5,956 nucleotides of DNA from an uncultured Bacilli bacterium (GTDB taxonomy: Bacteria; Bacillota_I; Bacilli_A; RF39; UBA660). Shown one piece after another: positions 4,417-5,956 of this stretch. Location of the stretch: the NCBI GenBank assembly GCA_947629195.1, contig CANRCS010000062.1, positions 1 through 5,956 of the forward strand. Reading direction: 5' to 3'. A program made the translations under genes and the position numbers. Below the pieces are notes generated by a model that was not told where the DNA came from, searched no databases, and saw nothing but the letters and a program-made list of their open reading frames with translations. Positions within the stretch are counted from its first letter, which is position 1. Each line of letters starts with the position of its first letter.

Positions 4417-5857
4417 ATCCTACCAAATATGGAGAAATTTTAGTACCGTTACCACTGGTATACAAAAGATCAGATTTGAGATTTATTGTAGGACGCGTCC
4501 CCCACTCGCCATCCACAGTGACGGAGAGTACCTCACCACGGTCGGCCACAATCCCAACGTTAATCAAGCCATCGAAGTAATCAGGAGAGGCGGTCCAGAA
4601 ATAAAAACTTTTTCCTTGTAAATAGTATGATTCATTCCAATCAGAACCAGCTCCCGCAAATATTACTTCATCTGCTGTTATTAGTCCTATTTTTAAATCT
4701 GTATATAATCCCCCATAATTCTTTATGGTATTTGGGCACTTAAAACTTGGGGTTGGTGGATCATTGTTATAAAATCTATCAAATGCTCCATACACTATAT
4801 CTCCATATTCATCTGTTTTTGATGATGTATCATTACAAAATTTTGATGTTCCTATATATTCATCATAAGGCTTCATATTTCTATCATACCAATCTTCTAA
4901 AAATGTCTTTATTGTACTATCTTGTCTATTTGTTGTATTATCATATGTGTATCCTCCATATTTTTCATCTTCATAGTTTTCATTAAATGCACTATTTCCT
5001 ATACTTCCATCCGCTATTAATCTTATTGTTCCATCTCCATTGATTCTTACTATCCTCCATAGCATATCTTCTCCTGCGTTATGATAAATTTTACCAGTAT
5101 AATCATCTGTATCTGTACTTTTCCATGTTAGTCCATTTATTTTAACATAGTTATCCTCTACTGCACCTCTAAAGTAGTATGTATCTCCATCATCATCTTT
5201 ATCTTTTATTAGTCCCTTGTCTTCTGTTGCAGGTTGACTGAAATCTGGTTTGTCTTCACTTATCGGAGAATTGTTGTCTTTTATCATTTGGGATAATAAT
5301 ACTTTTTCTTTTTGTTTCTTTCCATATCCCTCTAATTTTATTCTTGCTGTAAATGTTGTTCCCATTAAGTCACTTTGATCTCCATCATTTTCTGATAGCC
5401 ATACATATAATACATAATATTTCTTTGCGCCTGCTGCAAATTCTATGTTGGTTGCTACATTTATTTCTGTTCCTGCATTTTCAAAATTACCTTCTTTTAC
5501 TGGTTCACTTATATTTTTTTCATACAACGCATATTTAAAATCTGGTATTTTTAATTTATCACTAATTTGTATACCTATCATACTTATTGATGCATACTCT
5601 AATACATCTCCATTATTTCTTACTGTAAATTCTATCTTTGATGCATCTTCTTCTATATCTTTATCGTATACTGGAAATTTGTTTGTTAAATTAACTGCGT
5701 TCTCGTTTTCATATATTATACTTAAATTACCTACTTTTACTGTTTTTTTGCCACTTTCACTTCTTGATGTAAAAAATGCTACTGCAATTCCTATTAATGT
5801 TATTAATACTATTGATATAATTATTACTTTTATTTTTTTATTATTCTTCTCTTTCAT
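4415..5857 (-). CDS. exported TasA-like protein with C-type-lectin-like, putatively DGR-diversified C-terminus
   Basis: A 480-residue exported protein of no named gene. Residues 1-10 are basic, 11-27 hydrophobic, and AVA-FFT at 25-30 resembles a SipW-type signal-peptide site. Residues about 38-178 look like a TasA/camelysin beta-sandwich (VGNLSIIYE, FTVRNNGD near 77-84, KYYVLYVWL near 146-154). A charged linker (179-225, with the acidic run DKDDDGD) follows. Residues about 226-480 resemble a C-type-lectin-like domain common in gut Firmicutes: YYFRGAVEDNYV, WRIVRINGDGTIRLI, then two cysteines (C341, C374, the only ones, possibly a disulfide), GLITADEVIFAG, FWTASP (420-425) and GTRPTINLKSD (453-463). 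The segment between the last two is encoded by a G+C-rich, adenine-poor patch. There is no LPXTG motif or C-terminal anchor. The start has AAGGAG eight bases upstream. Likely role: a surface or fibre protein that binds a ligand. Domain names rest on pattern recall, not a search. Confidence 0.75.
   Translation of the reverse strand: MKEKNNKKIKVIIISIVLITLIGIAVAFFTSRSESGKKTVKVGNLSIIYENENAVNLTNKFPVYDKDIEEDASKIEFTVRNNGDVLEYASISMIGIQISDKLKIPDFKYALYEKNISEPVKEGNFENAGTEINVATNIEFAAGAKKYYVLYVWLSENDGDQSDLMGTTFTARIKLEGYGKKQKEKVLLSQMIKDNNSPISEDKPDFSQPATEDKGLIKDKDDDGDTYYFRGAVEDNYVKINGLTWKSTDTDDYTGKIYHNAGEDMLWRIVRINGDGTIRLIADGSIGNSAFNENYEDEKYGGYTYDNTTNRQDSTIKTFLEDWYDRNMKPYDEYIGTSKFCNDTSSKTDEYGDIVYGAFDRFYNNDPPTPSFKCPNTIKNYGGLYTDLKIGLITADEVIFAGAGSDWNESYYLQGKSFYFWTASPDYFDGLINVGIVADRGEVLSVTVDGEWGTRPTINLKSDLLYTSGNGTKISPYLVG
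4491..4596 (-). other. putative variable region (VR) of a diversity-generating retroelement target
   Basis: Codons 421-456 of the surface protein (TGG of FWTASP to CCT of GTRP). By hand count 63 of 106 bases are G or C and only 15 are A on the coding strand, against A-rich codons in the rest of the gene. Only one of about 36 codons ends in A. Most codons at the likely variable residues have the forms NNC or NNT (TAC, AAC, GCC, GAC, CTC, TCC, GTC, GGC, GAT, ATT, CGT), as expected if AAC/AAT template codons were randomised at adenines. The remaining codons use adenine-free synonyms. The patch ends in a G-rich run and GGACGCGTCC, where an IMH-like priming site would lie, just before the conserved RP-x-INL. 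No template repeat or reverse transcriptase is in the window, so the call is inferred. Confidence 0.55.
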
Positions 5858-5885
5858 ATGCTATACTCCTTTACTTATAAAAAAG

Positions 5886-5894
5886 TTATCCACA
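5886..5894 (+). promoter_or_regulatory. perfect DnaA-box consensus
   Basis: TTATCCACA matches the DnaA box consensus exactly. It lies directly after the predicted -10 of the surface-protein gene and covers the likely transcription start. A single box may act in gene control or be a chance match; the nearby direct repeats contain a related TGTGGA core. Confidence 0.35.
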
Positions 5895-5900
5895 ATTATA
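5895..5900 (-). promoter_or_regulatory. candidate -10 box of the surface-protein gene
   Basis: A perfect TATAAT (5900-5895) gives a predicted start near 5888, about 30 bases before the start codon. No good -35 is visible at 16-18 bp upstream (the sequence there reads TAAGGT), so an activator may be needed or the call may be wrong. Confidence 0.4.
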
Positions 5901-5920
5901 TAATAAGTATAGCATTTACC

Positions 5921-5951
5921 TTATGTGGACATTTTAGTTATGTGGACATTT
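5921..5951. repeat. 14-bp tandem direct repeat, period 17
   Basis: TTATGTGGACATTT occurs at 5921-5934 and again at 5938-5951, separated by TAG, and each copy is followed by a TAG- or AG-like sequence. Each copy contains the near-palindrome ATGT-GG-ACAT. It could be a pair of operators upstream of the surface-protein gene, or the multiple binding repeats found at the end of an IS21-like insertion sequence lying beyond the window. The sequence stops five bases later, so these cannot be told apart here. Confidence 0.55.
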
Positions 5952-5956
5952 AGAAA

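Larger units (their letters stand above)
5858..5915. repeat. 10-bp inverted repeat flanking the promoter/leader of the surface-protein gene
   Basis: ATGCTATACT (5858-5867) and AGTATAGCAT (5906-5915) are exact reverse complements 38 bases apart. The inner arm lies between the ribosome site and the start codon and overlaps the site's first base. The outer arm lies upstream of the predicted -10. Only transcripts entering from further upstream would contain both arms and could pair them. Confidence 0.6.

Noticed and set aside
4491..4500. Perfect 10-bp palindrome GGACGCGTCC
   Set aside because: It encodes the conserved T-R-P of the domain and probably comes from codon choice in the G+C-rich patch. 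I kept it only as part of the putative VR end, not as an operator.
4383..4580. Plus-strand open frame of 65 codons
   Set aside because: It is antisense to the variable patch and starts inside a terminator hairpin. It exists because the G+C-rich patch lacks stops on the opposite strand.
4415..5857. Whole-gene recent transfer as the cause of the G+C shift
   Set aside because: The rest of the gene is as AT-rich as its neighbours; only about 106 bp differ, so local replacement explains it better than transfer of the gene.
4747..5903. Plus-strand open frames at 4747-4986, 5353-5538 and 5445-5903
   Set aside because: All are antisense to the 480-residue surface gene, whose domains and ribosome site are convincing. 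Their translations are His/Leu- or Ser/Ile-rich with no recognisable family.
5921..5951. Possible start of a CRISPR array
   Set aside because: Only two 14-base copies with a 3-base gap, far from the 24-37 base repeats and about 30-base spacers of a CRISPR array.
1..5956. Template repeat, avd gene or reverse transcriptase of a DGR inside the window
   Set aside because: No reverse-transcriptase motif and no second copy of the G+C-rich patch were found on either strand, so no complete DGR cassette is claimed.

Overview
The window is about 6 kb of AT-rich DNA (roughly 70% A+T by eye) from a low-GC Gram-positive bacterium. The evidence is an L27 precursor with the Firmicutes-type cleavable N-terminal extension, its protease Prp between L21 and L27, an L21-type leader RNA, and the sporulation pair SpoIVFA/SpoIVFB directly upstream of rplU, as in Bacillus. 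TGA is used as a stop (prp and the 480-residue gene) and TGG for Trp, so the code is standard, not the mycoplasma code. The very short, AT-driven proteins suggest an uncultured gut-type Bacilli or Clostridia lineage (RF39- or Erysipelotrichia-like). That placement is inference, not proof.

Layout. Positions 1-65 hold the probable last codons of a plus-strand gene and a perfect 14-bp hairpin terminator. Positions 192-3233, all on the minus strand, hold in transcription order spoIVFA, spoIVFB, rplU (with its own sigma-A promoter and leader), prp, rpmA, a terminator, and a histidine-phosphatase gene. This is the Bacillus spoIVFA-spoIVFB-rplU-prp-rpmA block, with the phosphatase where spo0B-obg would follow. 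Positions 3288-4374 hold a divergent pair, a DUF421 (YetF/YrbG-like) protein on the minus strand and a four-helix TIGR04086 (YrzE-like) protein on the plus strand. From memory these families are neighbours (yrbG-yrzE) next to spoVB in B. subtilis. The intergenic regions here carry candidate sporulation-type promoters: sigma-G-like for the divergent pair and sigma-E-like before spoIVFA.

Positions 4373-5956 are different in character. A bidirectional terminator is followed by a 480-residue exported protein on the minus strand. It has a SipW-type signal peptide, a TasA/camelysin-like beta domain and a large C-terminal C-type-lectin-like domain. Near its 3' end, about 106 bp are abruptly G+C-rich (63 of 106) and adenine-poor inside an AT-rich gene, ending in a conserved G-x-RP-x-I-N-L motif. 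That is the form expected of the variable region (VR) of a diversity-generating retroelement (DGR). No reverse transcriptase or template repeat lies in the window, so this would be a remote target or a VR whose cassette lies outside. The control region of this gene is also unusual: a perfect DnaA box at the predicted transcription start, a 10-bp inverted repeat that could hide the ribosome site in read-through transcripts, and a 14-bp direct repeat at the window edge that may be an insertion-sequence terminus.

How the genes work together: SpoIVFA/SpoIVFB form a sporulation signalling protease complex, rplU-prp-rpmA supply two 50S proteins and the protease that matures one of them, and the surface protein is a separate, probably hypervariable, adhesion or ligand-binding module.
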